This document shows positions 1 to 15,196 of a stretch of DNA of 64,000 bases, one piece after another. The notes below the pieces were generated by a model. That model had not been told where the DNA came from. It did no database searches and worked only from the letters and a program-made list of their open reading frames with translations. Positions within the stretch are counted from its first letter, which is position 1. Every line of letters begins with the position of its first letter. This DNA comes from Heterotrichella gracilis (lineage: Eukaryota > Sar > Xanthophyceae > Tribonematales > Xanthonemataceae), in assembly GCA_032358255.1 (NCBI GenBank), contig JAULBX010009217.1, positions 1 through 64,000 on the forward strand, in the 5' to 3' direction. The translations under genes were made by a program, and so were the position numbers.

Positions 1-3000
1 CTAGGACTGGGGTGAGGCATACCCAGACATGCTAACCTGGCTTCAAAGCTGGAATGCATATACTTACTTACTTACTTTTAGGGTTTACCCAGCATTTATT
101 GTGCAGGCGAGGGCGTGACCTCCGAGCCCTACCGGCTGTACAACCTGGATGTGTTTGAGTACCTGGCTGAGTCCCCCTTTGGCCTGTACGGGGCCATTCC
201 CTTCCTCACGGCGCACAAGCCAAAGCTGCACACGGGGGTGTACTGGTGAGTGTGGGTGGGTGGGTGGGATAGGCGCATGCCAGTGCACAAGCAAATGCAG
301 ATGCTCAATGCATATCCACATTCTTTAATAGAGATCTTTTAAAAGATGCGTGGGATCAATAGATGGTTCAAACAGTGCCAGGAAAGAGCTGCATGTGCAA
401 GACCGACTGCTAATCTGGCTGTATTGCTGGAATGCATGTAACTAACTAACTAAAAGACGCGTGGATACGTAATATTCATGGTGGTACGCCCCATGCCAGT
501 GATGCGCATGCTAATGTCTGGCATGCTGATGCTGCACATGCAGATACAGATCTTATGCACCGCATGCACGTGACCCACACGCCCATGCACCGTCTTCACA
601 TGTGTGGCGCATCTCCCATCCCCTATGCATCCATGCCTCAAAACCCCCTCAAAACCCTCCTCAAACCCTCCATCCCCAGGAACAATGCCGCCGAGATGTA
701 CGTGGATGTTGCTAAGAACGCCACAGGCACCTGGACGCACTGGTTTGCCGAGAGCGGCGCCCTTGACCTGTTTTTGCTGGTGGGGCCCTCGCCGCAGGCG
801 GTGCAGGAGCAGTTCAGCACCATCAGCGGCACCACCGCGCTGCCGCAGATGTTTGCCATTGGGTACCACCAGTGCCGGTGGAACTACAAGTGCGTGGCGG
901 GGATTAGGGAGTTTGGGGAGGGAGATTTCGACATCCCCACTGTGCAGCTTGTGATGTGTAGCAGTGTCTTGTGCAGTCCTCAATGCCACATCCCCGGCAT
1001 CCAATCCCCATTGTGTCATCCTGCCATCCCCAATCCCCATCTGGAAAATTTGTCAATTTCTGGTTGTGGCATCCCTGCAGTCCTCAATTGAACTCCCACC
1101 CTGCTGTGCAATCCCCAGCTATCTCCCCAAGGATAATATCCCCAGCTTCTAACCTCCCACACTGCTGCCTCCCAGGGACGAAGCCGACGTGGCCCAGGTG
1201 GACGCAAATTTCGACAAATACGACATCCCCTATGACGTCATCTGGCTGGACATCGAGCACACAGACGGCAAGAAGTACATGACCTGGGATGCGAACTATT
1301 TCCCAAACCCCGCAAAAATGCAGGAGGATGTGGCGTCCCGGGGACGCAAAACGGTGTGCATCGTGGATCCCCACGTGAAACGCGACGAGGGGTACCCCAT
1401 TTTCAAGGAGGCGCAAGAAAAGGGGTACTTTATCAAGACGCCGGCGGGGGCTGATTTCGATGGGTGCGTGCAGGGAGGGTCATGGGGGCGGCTTGGTTGA
1501 GTGGCAGCGGTAATGTTGTGTGAATTTGACATACAAGCAAATCATTCCTAGACTCTTCAATTCTCCTCACACACGCTTCCATTCCCAGTTAATGCCTGCG
1601 CCTCTTAACCTGCTCACGTCTCCCCCACCGCCCCACACATATATACACACATATTCCACAGGCTTTTTCTATTGTGGAAAATGGCAACTGGCTTTTCGTT
1701 TCATCTCAGGTGGTGCTGGCCCGGTTCCTCCTCCTATCTTGACATGCTGAGCCCAGAGGTTCGGTCCTGGTGGGCTGACAAGTTCCTGCCGAGTGTGTAC
1801 CCAGGCGCCACCCGCCACCTGTACATCTGGAACGACATGAACGAGCCAAGCGTGTTCAACGGGCCGGAGGTGGGTGAGGCCGGCGTGGGGGTTTCATACA
1901 GAAACCTGAGCATCCAAATTCCTCACTAAGGCTACCATGTGCACCACCTCAACCCTGAAACCTTTGACACCCCTGGTCAAACCCCCACAAATAACAGTGC
2001 AAAAGACATCTTTCACAACCCCAGAACCTCAAACCCGAATATGCAGACCTGAACTCCTGACCCTCACCTCAATCACTCAATCACCCACCCCACCTCCCGC
2101 AGGTGACCATGCAGAAGGACAACGTGCACCACCAGGGGGTGGAGCACCGCGACGTGCACAACGTTGTGGGTCTACTCTACCACATGGCCACAGCAGATGG
2201 GCTGCGCAGGAGGGGGGATGCAGTGAATGCGCCCAACGGGGACAGGCCCTTTGTACTCAGCAGGGCCTTTTTTGCGGGGTCCCAGCGGGTGGGGCCCATT
2301 TGGACGGGGGACAACGGCGCGGATTGGGCGCATTTGCGGGTGTCGGTGCCCATGGTGCTGTCGGTCAGTGTGGCGGGGCTGCCCTACGCAGGTGGGTGGG
2401 AAGGGGCGGTGCATTTGTGGGTGCATGTGGGGGGTGAGGGGTGGAGGTACAGGGGTTGTGCACGCAGTGCCATTGCATGGAGAGTATGAAAAAACTTTCC
2501 CTTTCTGTGTACTCCTTGAACCATGTGCATATGCGGGTGTCTGTGCCCATGGTGCTATTGGTCAGTGTGGCGGGGCTGCCCTACGCAGGTGGGTGGGGGA
2601 GCGGAAGCGGATGCGTGTGGGTGCCAGGAGCACAGGCGGTTGGGTTATGTGCGCAGTTTTGAAACATGGCAATCATTGTGGCATGTTGGTGCCAGCCTGT
2701 GCCTCTCTGTGTTCTTTCCTCCCACTCCATGGTCATGGCAATGTGGTGTCCGCACCTAAATCCTAAATCCCCTCCGTGCAGGCGCCGATGTGGGTGGCTT
2801 CTTCGGCAACCCCGATGAGGAGCTTATGACCCGCTGGTACCAGCTGGGAACCTACTACCCATTCTTCAGGGGCCACGGCCACCTTGAAACGAAGCGGCGC
2901 GAGCCTTGGATGTTCTCAGATCCCACCCGCATGTAAGGATTGGAATGGTTGAATAGGCGCCTGTTGTGGTGCAAAAAGTAGGGTATTAGTATTGCAGTGA

Positions 3001-4734
3001 TCTCAGTAGTTCCGGGGTATTCTGGTACGTTGGTTTTGGGGTTTCCGCAAGGGGCTATCTAATGGGCAGAGATGTTGTGGGCTACCAATGAGACCCTGTA
3101 TCCTTAAGACCAATCTCTGCTGAGGCGCATCACCATTCCCTTAAACCTTAATCGACACCTGCCCACAGGCGCATCACGGCTGCCCTGAAGGAGCGCTACG
3201 CCCTCCTGCCCTACATGTACACCCTGTTCCGCCAGGCCAACCTCACCAACCAGCCTGTGCTGCGCCCGCTGTGGTTCCACTTCCCAGACAACCAGGCCAC
3301 CTACGGGATCGACGACCAGTTCATGGTGGGGCCGGCGCTGCTGGTGCGACCGGTGCTGGAGCAAGGTGAGGGGTGGGGGGTGGGGGGGGCTTGGTGGTGC
3401 ATCATGGCAAGGGGGTTGGGGTGGGGGCCTGCCTGACGGGCTGTCACCAATTACACTCTTCAATTTCCCACCCATAAGCACCCTTCACAGGTTCCTCACA
3501 GTAAACGCACTCTTGATCGGCGCCATAGTTTTTCCAGTCCTCACCATCCATTTACCTGATGTTCAGGCGCATCGTAAGTATTCCTGCACCTTTCCCTGGG
3601 ACCTAATTGGTACGATATATACAGGGAATGATTCCCACAACATTTGCCAACAACCCGCTCTTTTTTTCCAATCCCCAGGCGTCTCCCAAGCAGCCCTGCA
3701 CCTCCCCCTGGGAGCCAAGTGGTACGACGCATACAGCGGCTACGCCATCTCGGGCCCAGGCTCCTTGAACCCCGGGGACCACGCGGATTTCACCGTAAAT
3801 GTCACCATCGACAATGTGCCCGCCTACATTCGGGGGGGCCACATTGTGCCCCGAAAGGACCGGGCCCGGCGCTCCACAGCCGCCATGCGGGACGACCCCA
3901 TTACCCTACTGGTGGTTTTGGATGAGGAGGGGCGCGCCAGTGGGCAGCTGTACCTGGATGACGGCTCCAGCCTGGCGTTCCTCAAGGGGGCGTACATCCA
4001 GCGCCAGTTTGAGTTTGCGGGGATGGGGCTGAGCAGCAGGTGGGGGGTGGGGGAAAGGAGGTGGCGGATTGGTGGGACGTGGGTGGAGGTGGAGGTGGGG
4101 TGCACATGCCAGGGAGGTTACCTGTACAAGCCTAATCACAACTCTGATCAATTTCCTGATGAATTTGACCAGTCTGATCACAATATGCTCACAGCCTGTC
4201 AACAGCCCCTATCCACTGTCATAATTCCAACCAAAACACAACCCACTAGAGCCCTAAGCAAATCCCCACGCACAAACCCGATGCATGGGCAGAAGATGTG
4301 GCCTTGAATCGCCCTAACCACACCCCTGATCCCAAAACCCTAGCCACAAACTCCACTCTGCAGGCAATGGTGCGCCGAGGGCGTGGCCCTGGAGGTGCCT
4401 TGAGCAAATCTCCTTCCTTGTTATAAATCCCTAGCCAAAACCCTAATCGCAAACCCCCCCCTGCAGGCAATGGCGCGCAGAGGGCGTGGCCCTGGAGGTG
4501 CCCGGCGCCCATGCCACCAAGGAAACCATCGACGCCATCAAGGTGGTGGGCCTGCCCGAGGGGACCTACAAGGTGTTTGGTGGCGATGGGGCGGAGATGA
4601 GCGTGACTGCTGGGCCCCTGGCGCACCTGCGTGGCCTGCCCAACACCTGCATCATTGTGCGCAAGGCGGGCCTGCCTGTGGCCAGCGACTGGAGCATCCG
4701 CTTTGTCAAGGTGGAGGCGCCGGCTGCACAGTGA
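1..4734 (+). CDS. GANAB: Glucosidase II alpha subunit (GH31), 5' end missing
   Basis: The ER enzyme that removes the two inner glucoses from N-glycans during calnexin/calreticulin quality control. Visible exons are 107-245, 680-889, 1176-1463, 1710-1869, 2103-2391, 2782-2932, 3169-3365, 3679-4039 and 4467-4734; all phases agree and give about 687 residues to the TGA at 4732. Bases 1-106 are intron, so the N-terminus, signal peptide and early beta-sandwich lie outside the window. The GH31 core is clear: YHQCRWNYK, the [15 protein letters not shown] strand, the nucleophile Asp in IWNDMNEPS (codon 1834-1836), the acid/base Asp in WTGDNGADW (codon 2310-2312), and [11 protein letters not shown]. 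The C-terminal beta domains ([20 protein letters not shown]) follow. The family normally pairs with a beta subunit carrying the ER-retrieval signal; none is seen here. Several introns hold copies of the adjoining exon edge (see findings). A lysosomal alpha-glucosidase of GH31 is less likely because the central exons follow the GANAB pattern closely. Confidence 0.95.
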
Positions 4735-6262
4735 GGAGGGGGTTGGGAGAGGGATCTGGCTCGGGCTGGTCCAGTAATTAGTAACCTTGTTCATCTGGAT
4801 CATCAAGATTGTACACATATACCTAGAATATAGGTTTAGCAGGGCAGGCTTGGCTATGGACATCGTTTGTCATTAGTGAAAATGGAGGGTTAGGGGTTAT
4901 GGTTGGGAACGTGGCGTTGCCAGGACCTACCATTGGAGTCTTAAAGGGAATTAGATTTGACAGACTGTGTCAGGCACCCAGGGTGGTTTTATAGCGACTG
5001 TCAGGCTCCAGACTGGTGGTACTCGGTTCCTTTATGACATTGTTGCTCATTGCCATGCTGCGAACACTGTCCAGGTTGCAGGCATGCCAATTGACAAGCA
5101 CCGTGTAGCGGATGGCATAGTATACCAGCTCCACTGGTGTAATTCCTGTACCTGTTTCAGTGTGTTCCAGGTCTCCGTTGGGATTCTCATTGCTCACTGC
5201 TGAGGTACTTTTTGGCTCGAGGGCCTACCGTACCTCATCATTGACGGCTGGGAATGACTTTCTGTTTGTTTGTTAGTAACTCATGGATGAGCCACCATGT
5301 AAACATGGTCGGGCCCAATCCCTAGCACTATGGCAGGGTCCAATCCCTGGCACTATGGCAGGGCACCAGATGTACCCACATGCGACGGCAATTGAATGGC
5401 AACATTTACAGAAATTTGCGGCACAAACTTACACAAAACAGCTGTAAAGCACGTGGTACATGAGTAATGAGTGCTCGACCAGCAGCGCGGCATTATCTCA
5501 GCCTTGACCATGCCTACACGCATATGGGCTACCTGGGAAGGGCTTGAAAAGGTACCCCAAGCCTTGACAACATGCTCACCAAAGCCTAGACAACAAGAAT
5601 GGGCGTGTATGCACTGCCACAGTGGCTCAGGATACAATGCGCAATGCGCCAGTGTGTTGTAGGCACCACAAAGGAGACTGCCAACGCAGAGAGTCAATAA
5701 TTCAATCAATGCAGCGCAGTGCAATGCACACGGGGGAATGCTTGGCAACGACTTTGAAAATGCACGATGCTGCAAACTTGACCCCTCCCACTTAAAAAAC
5801 GGGGAGAAGCAAGTTTGTACTGCACAGCACGTGCAGGCATAATTGCAAGGCAAAGGATTTTGTTGACGTCAACTACTCCAGCCACAGCCAGTCTTGGCAC
5901 TACGTTAGAAAAGGGTGCCATGCACATAGCAAACAGGCAAGTATTACGCTGGATCAAGGTAGACGAAGCAGAGTCCGGCTGAAAACAGGCTTCAGTCTTC
6001 GACAGCGCTGTGTGGGGGCAGGTTTCAGTTCCCGCCTGGTGGAGGGCCCCTGCCACCACCTGCACATAGTGGGGTTTGCCGTGCTGAGGGTTTATGAACG
6101 TCTAGGGTTTGGCATGCTTAGGGTTCACAATCTGCCACCAGCGCCCACACACATTGACCACAGGTCTTTGTGCAGGTAGAATGCAGTGGCAGCATCCCTA
6201 CGTGAACCAGCTGTTCTGCACAGCTTGAACCATGCTCGTAACCCAAGTGTGGCAAGACAGTG
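4735..6262. other. Convergent spacer, no gene seen
   Basis: This lies between the stop codons of the glucosidase II and LSM4 genes and should contain both 3' UTRs. Open frames here are short, biased and resemble nothing I know. A 30-bp stretch around 5312-5362 is repeated in tandem (twice a unit reading aatccctrgcactatggcagg). No RNA gene was recognised. Confidence 0.5.
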
Positions 6263-7240
6263 TCAGTAGTACTGAAAGACCTTGAAAATGTCACACATCC
6301 AAAATGATTCTGGCCTGAAGGGCTGAGCTGGGCAGCACACCGTGGCCTGTGCACGGTCAGCTGCAAGGGGAGTGTGCGCCTTACCTCTTCCTCCACGCCC
6401 TCCCCTGCCTCCCCCCCTGCCGCCATCCTCCCCTCGCCCCATCGAGGAGCGCCCCCGCCCCCTGCCGCCCCTGCCGCCTGCAGGCCTCTTCTCTGCACGC
6501 GCACAAGCAACCAGTGAGTGTCACTTTCATGGGTGCAAACATGGGGGTGGGATGGTCAACTGGTCTGCCAAGGGAACATGCTGATGGTGGGAGTGGGCAG
6601 TGGCGTAAACGCTGCAAGGCCTTACCATCGCGCTTGAAGGTCTCCTCTTTTGCCTTGTCCAAAACCTGCATAGGATTTGTACAAAGTGGAGCGAGGCACT
6701 GGTCTCAACTACCAATGCTGTGCTTCATGCTGGGCAAAAAGTGCGCACAATGGGGTTCTGCCACAGCCACCCACCTCATCAGGCACCCGGAGGTACTTTA
6801 TCGTGTTCCCACGGATGTATGTCTCCGGCAACCTCCAGAAACGGTCACCATCCTGCAAAATGTACCAGTGAGTAAACCGCTGATGCACACCATGACCACA
6901 GCCAGCCAAACCATCCTTGGTGGGAGGAGGCATAAACACACCTTTGACGTGCAGATGACCTCTCGTAGGTGCACGTTCATCCAGCTGTCGCACTGCACCA
7001 TGTGCCCGTTGTACGTCTCCCCATTTTTCAGCTCTACCAGCTGCAAGGTGAAACAGCAATGGGTTGGTGACCAGCCAGGCCCATATGCATCGGTGATTGG
7101 GTGTTTGTGCAGGAACTTTTCGCAGCCAAGAAAGCAGCCAAGAGTCATTTTCAAACTGGAAACACGGAGTGGCAACTTTAGGTGCAATGGCGTACCACAG
7201 GGTGCCCCTGTGCTGTTTTGAGCAGCACTAGTGGAAGCAT
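6263..7240 (-). CDS. LSM4: U6 snRNA-associated Sm-like protein LSM4
   Basis: A subunit of the heteroheptameric LSm rings: LSm2-8 on the U6 snRNA 3' end in the nucleus, and LSm1-7 in cytoplasmic mRNA decay. Exons on the minus strand are 7196-7240, 6942-7040, 6775-6852, 6626-6665 and 6263-6492, in frame, giving 163 aa. Residues 1-14 read [14 protein letters not shown], the standard LSM4 opening; V15 stands where most LSM4s have Met. The Sm1 motif follows ([15 protein letters not shown]...), then ICTSK/DGDRFWR and the Sm2 motif [15 protein letters not shown] at residues 60-74. After VLDKAKEE the tail is rich in RG/RGG repeats, as in animal and plant LSM4. The extreme C-terminus after about residue 125 is less certain: a 24-nt GT...AG segment (about 6371-6394) could be mistaken for an intron, but it is in frame and too short. 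Confidence 0.93.
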
Positions 7241-8245
7241 GGCTCGTTGGCGAGGTTAGGACCGCGTTCGTCTTTAAGCTTACACAGCACAGCAAAATGC
7301 AGTGGCCAGACTAATGTCGTAATAAGCGAAAGCAAAGGGTTGGGTGACTAGTAAGCAGGTGCGAGGCAAGTAGTCTGCGTGCTTTGTTGTGGTCTAAATC
7401 AAAGTGGCATCAACTGGGTATTAGCAACAGCAGAGCAGAAACAGTACAGAAGTTCTTGTACAACGCAAGGGTTGATTCGTAGTGTACATGTGATGCACGC
7501 AAAGAGTGTTTGTTAGAGACAAAGGCACATGATGGACTTTATGATGGGCCACAATGCATGCATATAAAAGAGGTTTCCATCAAATCAATTGATTTAAATA
7601 AATATAATGATTAAAAAAAAATTAACCCAAGCAAAGGGAACCCATTAACGCTGGCTTACTTTCGTGTTCTCCGAGAGCCACACTGCATAGGAATTGGTCT
7701 CAACCATTACAAGGCATAGCCCCGCTGCCTAGTTCACCAGCTGCATAGTACTTTGCAAAGGCAATTCATGGCGCACGACCATGCCATTTACAAACCATTG
7801 TGACACCAAAATGCATCCACACCCACAAAGCTGCCAACAGCACCCACTTGCCACCACCAGCGCCTTCCCCAACAACACACCCCATGTGCCACCCCCACCC
7901 ACCTCCCCATCCCCATCAACACCCCACCACACCCACCAACCAGACCCTCGCAAACCAGACCTAATTGGTCCACCCGCCGCCACCCCCGTCCCACCTCTTG
8001 TCTACCCACCCCCCTCACACCAGCGCGAGCTACTCAGTGCACTCGATCAGCACCTCCTGATGCATCAGGTCCCAAGGAAGACATAAAATAAACAAGGCCC
8101 AACATGAGAAACCCCTTCCCGGCGATGTGATAACCCTTCGAGGCAAAAAGGAACAGAGGCGAGGAAAGGCTGAGCCATGCAGCAGGCAGAGATCATCACC
8201 CCCACGCCACCATCCCTCCTCCTTCCATCACTTCCCCCTCATTCC
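7241..8245. other. Spacer between LSM4 start and IMDH stop
   Basis: Head-to-tail spacer expected to hold the LSM4 promoter and the IMDH 3' UTR. It includes an AT-rich patch at about 7585-7625 and a long CA/C-rich tract at about 7800-8030. The tract opens several unlikely reading frames on both strands. No motif was firmly recognised. Confidence 0.45.
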
Positions 8246-10874
<2,629 letters not shown>

Positions 10875-11445
10875 TGTGCTCGATGGTGGGCTGTGCGTAA
10901 CAATATGTGTCACCCACTGCAAATGAAGACTTGTCGAGTATAAATTGGCGTGCAATTGGGCACACAGCGTTTGGGACCAGAGCACACGCACTTGCACACT
11001 TTCTGCCAGAGCCGGATAGATGAGGCCGCCACTTATTCGTTTGATGAAAGCCAAAGCGGGGAGGAAAATTAATGCAATTTACAATTTATATGGCGGGAAT
11101 GGCGGGAAGCGATGGTGCAGGTGCAGTGGAGGCGGGTCTGTGGAGGCGCTGAAAAGGGTGCTCAGCTTCTCATGCTGACACCATATCTTCCAGACCCGTC
11201 CTACAACAAGCCCAGGTGTACGTGACTTGTAGCCCTTGACGTCCTCCGTGCACGTTAACTGCTTCCCAAGACTGATATACAGCGTACCTCAATCGTGGGC
11301 GTTGCACCTGCGACAATCCCAACGAAATACAACAGTACCCGTGGACGGCAGTAAGCTGGGCACCTCCAAAAAAGGGTGTTTTGGTTGTACAGCTTGAGAT
11401 TTCGTTTTTCGAGAACCATGCACTGACAAAGAGAGCCTCTGTTCG
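10875..11445. promoter_or_regulatory. Divergent intergenic region, IMDH / ABC1 kinase
   Basis: 571 bp separate two start codons pointing away from each other, so promoters for both genes should lie here. A short AT-rich patch (about 11066-11092) sits near the middle. No TATA box or known element can be assigned with confidence; the call rests on gene orientation alone. Confidence 0.5.
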
Positions 11446-14400
11446 ATGCACCGTCCGGCATTGAGCCTGCTGGAGAGGCTTAGTAAGCGATACAGGCGTC
11501 AGGTTTTCAGGGCTGTGACAAGGTAAATTGCCTCCCATCAGCCCTTCCTTGCTCCTGTTCCCACGATCTCCAACCCTTCTGGTTCTTATTTTGTTTTGCT
11601 GCTTGCAGTGGGGCCCCATCACGAGGCTACAGCGTTGTGATCCCAGCGGACGTGCCCCTCCCGGCTGCGTTTCGCCAAAGGCTCACCTCGTTGTGCAATG
11701 CCTCCATCTCAGCCCGTTTACCGGCCACCCTCTTGCCGCCTACGGTGAGGGCGGTGTTCGGTGGGGCCACCAAGGAGGTGAAGGTGGCCCTCACCGAGAT
11801 CCAGCAGTTCAAAAGGGCTCAGCTGGCTGCTGCCAAAGCACGGTTCAGCTCGTTGGAAATTAAGCTGGTGGCGGTGGCCAACTCCCTCTTCTGCGTGTCA
11901 GCCGGGAAGGTGAGCAACAGCTGAAACATGTCAACCAAGGTGCAACAGGAACTGGGCCAGAAGTGGTTGCCCTGATGTATGCATGGGCATGGTGCCACAT
12001 ACAATGCAGAAGCTTGGCCTGCTACACCTTCACCCACACCACTTTTGAAACCATAAACCGTTCAAAACTGCTCACCCATACCACCTGGTGACCCACTTGT
12101 GGAAGGTGGGCACAGGCCATTCAACAGCAACCACAGTTTGGTTCTGCCCCATGCATATCTCATAAAGCACCGTATCAACGCGAGTGAGGCCGCAATAAGC
12201 CCGCACTGTCCTTATATATTGACCACGTTTTAAAAACCTGGCTTCCCTCCCCCCTCCGCAGAACATCCTGCTCATCGGAGCCCCACTAGCGCTCACCCAG
12301 GTGTGGGGCACAGACACCAGCCACTGCTACTCAGTGCCAGCCACCCACCAGCGCACCACCGCAGCCCTGCACAAGCCAGCACCCTCGGTCAGTGCCAGCC
12401 TCACCAACCTCCTAGAGGAGGCACTCACCCTCCTGCGGGGAGCATACCTCTCCCTCCTCTTCCTCCCAGCGCTCCTCACAGCCCCCATCTGCCTCAACTG
12501 GGGATTCCGCCGCGACCTGTGGCTGGACCTAGTCCTATGGACCCTCGAGCAGGCCGGCCCAGCCTTCATCAAATGGGGCCAGTGGGCAGCCACCCGCCCC
12601 GACCTCTTCCCATCAGACCTGTGCGACACCCTGGCGCTGCTCCAAACCGCGGCACCTGCGCACAGCTATGACTACTCGCGGCGCACCATCGAGGCCACCC
12701 TCAACATGCCGCTGCACAAGCTGTTCACCCATTTTGACCAGCGCCCGGTGGCTTCTGGCAGCATCGCGCAGATCCACAAGGCGGTGCTGTCCCCGGGAGC
12801 CGCGCTGGGGACGCGCTACAAGCCGGGGACGGTGGTGGCGGTCAAGGTGCGGCACCCGCGCGTGGGCATCCTGATGCAGCGCGACTTTGTGCTGATGCGG
12901 CGCCTGGCGTGGCTGTGCATGCGGCTGCCGGGCCTGTCGGGGCTGCGCCTGGACGAGAGCGTGGCGCAGTTTGGCGCGCCCATGAAGGAGCAGCTGGACT
13001 TGGCGCTGGAGGGGGAGAACCTGCAGAGGTGGGTGGGAGGGGGAGACTGGATGGTGGTGAAGGGGTGAGGAGGTGTTTGCACATGCGTTGATGCGCGCTT
13101 TCTATATGCTTGGATGCTCAATCCTTATGCATCTGCAAATTTTGGGACAGGCTTTCATTTTGGCATCACGCCTGCCCAGCCGCCAATGGACCCAAACATT
13201 ATAAAACGCCCTCTAAGCGGCACTGACCCCACCTGCCCCCCTCTCAGGTTCACCAACAACTTCCGGCGGTGGCGCAACCTGTCCTTCCCCAAGCCCATCT
13301 ACCCCTTTGTCACCTCGGACGTGCTTATGGAGACCTTTGAGGAGGGGTCGCACATATCCAAGTATGTCAACTCGCCGGGGCACAAGTACAACAGGATGCT
13401 GGCAGGTGCGTGGGACTGGGCGGATTGTGGGCAGGGTTGGGTTGGAGGGTGCGCGGGGTGCACTGGGGGGGCGATTGTGTAACAAGTTTGTTACGACAGC
13501 AGCGTGACATGGGTGGAGCGGCGTAGTTTACTGTTCCTGGAAGCGAGGGTGGGGTGTGTCACTATGCGGGGACATGCGATGGGCTTGGGCGGGGGTTACA
13601 ACGTCATGAATTTGCAGGAACTGGGGTGCTGCACCAAAGGGCAAAAACAGCTTTGTCCTCCCGCCCACCCTCCCTCCTGAACCCTCCCCTCTCCCCCTCC
13701 TGCAGACATCGGCATGAAGTGCTACCTCAAGATGCTGCTCAAGGACAACCTCATCCACGCCGACATGCACCCGGGCAACATCCTGGTGCGGGTGCAGGAG
13801 CCAGCCACCGTGTGGCAGCGCCTGGTGCAGCGCCTGTCCTCCGGCCCCTCGCCCCACCTGGTGCTGCTGGATGTGGGCATGATTGCGGAGCTGACCAAGG
13901 AGGACCAGACCAACCTGGTGGGCTTCTTTAAGGTGAGGATTGATAGTTAGGGGTTTCCCCTGGCTGTGTGGCGTTAGGGAGCCAAAGCACTGTAGGTGGG
14001 GTAGCGCAAGATCTGTTTTGAGTAGTGTTGATGAGCTAGTGGGGTTTTTCAAGGTGAGGGGGTTTTGCAAGGGTTTGCAGCTAGGGTTATTAACCTCTGC
14101 GAGGGTTTTTTGGGAAAGGTGGTGGGTTCCTTATATTGCAACCGGTTACTAACGGCATGCTGTTGCATGCACCCTGGTGTGCCACATGCCTTGTCCTGGC
14201 CTGAAGCACTGCTGCTGCCTGCTTAGGCCATGGTGACTGAACTCTGCTGGTTGCACATGCAGGCCATCACCCAGAAGGACGGGGCTGCGCTGGCTGAGAG
14301 CATCCTGGGGTTCACGGAGCAGCAGCACTGCCTGGTGAGTGGGGTGGACAGGGGTGGGAAGGGGGGGAGTGATGCAGGGAGGGGTTGGATGGCGCTTTCA

Positions 14401-15196
14401 TGGATGCGACATCGCCATCGCCAATGTTGTGGGGTGCTTTGAGGCTGGAAGGGCTTGTCGTGTTCTATGAACTGCTGAGTGGGAGGATGGCGCTTTTGAC
14501 CCCATTTGTGACTTAGCAATCTGGTTGTGCATATAGGTGACAGCCTTCCATGTCCACTCCCGCAGCACATATCCAACCTCAAATCCTATTATTGAAGTAC
14601 ATAATCGCTTCCTATCTAACCTGTCCTTTCCCCTTGTTCCTCCCCAGAACCCCAAGGCGTTTGTGTCTGACATGACTGTCTTCTTTGATGGCCTGGACCC
14701 AGCAACCATCACTGAGCAGACATCGGAAGTGATCGCAGAGATGATGGACATGATCAGGCAGTACCAGGTGGGTGGGGCGCACATTCCAGGCCAGTCATTG
14801 GGAATTCAGTGGGTGTTACCTATGTTGTCGTCCTTTGCATATGTACAGAGATGGGATTTACAGTCTGTCATTGGCTGATTCCCATGGGCAACCTGAAAGG
14901 GGTTTGTGCGCATTTGGGTAAACCCTTGGATACATGTACCGTATCGAGCTAACTGCAGGTATCCAACTGGCCTACTCACTCCCTCCCCCCCCTCTACTAT
15001 CTAGGTCAACCTGAAGGGCATCGTGAGCACCGTTGTGGTCACCACCCTGGTCCTGGAGGGCTGGTCCACCAAGCTTGACCCCGACATCAAGATCATGGAC
15101 ACGCTCAGGGACCTGCTGCCAAAGACCTGGCCCGAGTTCATTCGCTCAACGGTCGACAAGCTCATGACCTCGGATTCACTGACAGGCAGCCTGTGA
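11446..15196 (+). CDS. ABC1/ADCK (UbiB-family) atypical kinase, probably mitochondrial
   Basis: UbiB-family proteins bind ATP and support coenzyme Q or prenyl-lipid metabolism in mitochondria and plastids. Exons are 11446-11522, 11609-11909, 12262-13028, 13248-13405, 13706-13932, 14263-14334, 14648-14767 and 15005-15196; all phases agree, 637 aa. The ATG at 11446 starts a basic stretch (MHRPALSLLERLSKRYRRQ) typical of a mitochondrial presequence. A hydrophobic region around residues 210-225 may be a membrane segment. The family motifs are present: KWGQ (KxGQ) with Lys230, the Ala/Gly-rich replacement loop ASGSIAQIHKA from about residue 290, VAVKVRHP with Lys321, DMHPGNILV with catalytic Asp454, and DVGM with Asp490 in place of DFG. 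The overall layout looks most like the ADCK2 branch, but the branch needs a tree. Intron 5 contains a copy of the end of exon 5 with its donor site. Confidence 0.92.

Noticed and set aside
6371-6394. 24-nt GT-AG segment in the LSM4 last exon
   Set aside because: It is in frame and far below a workable intron length, so it is read as coding.
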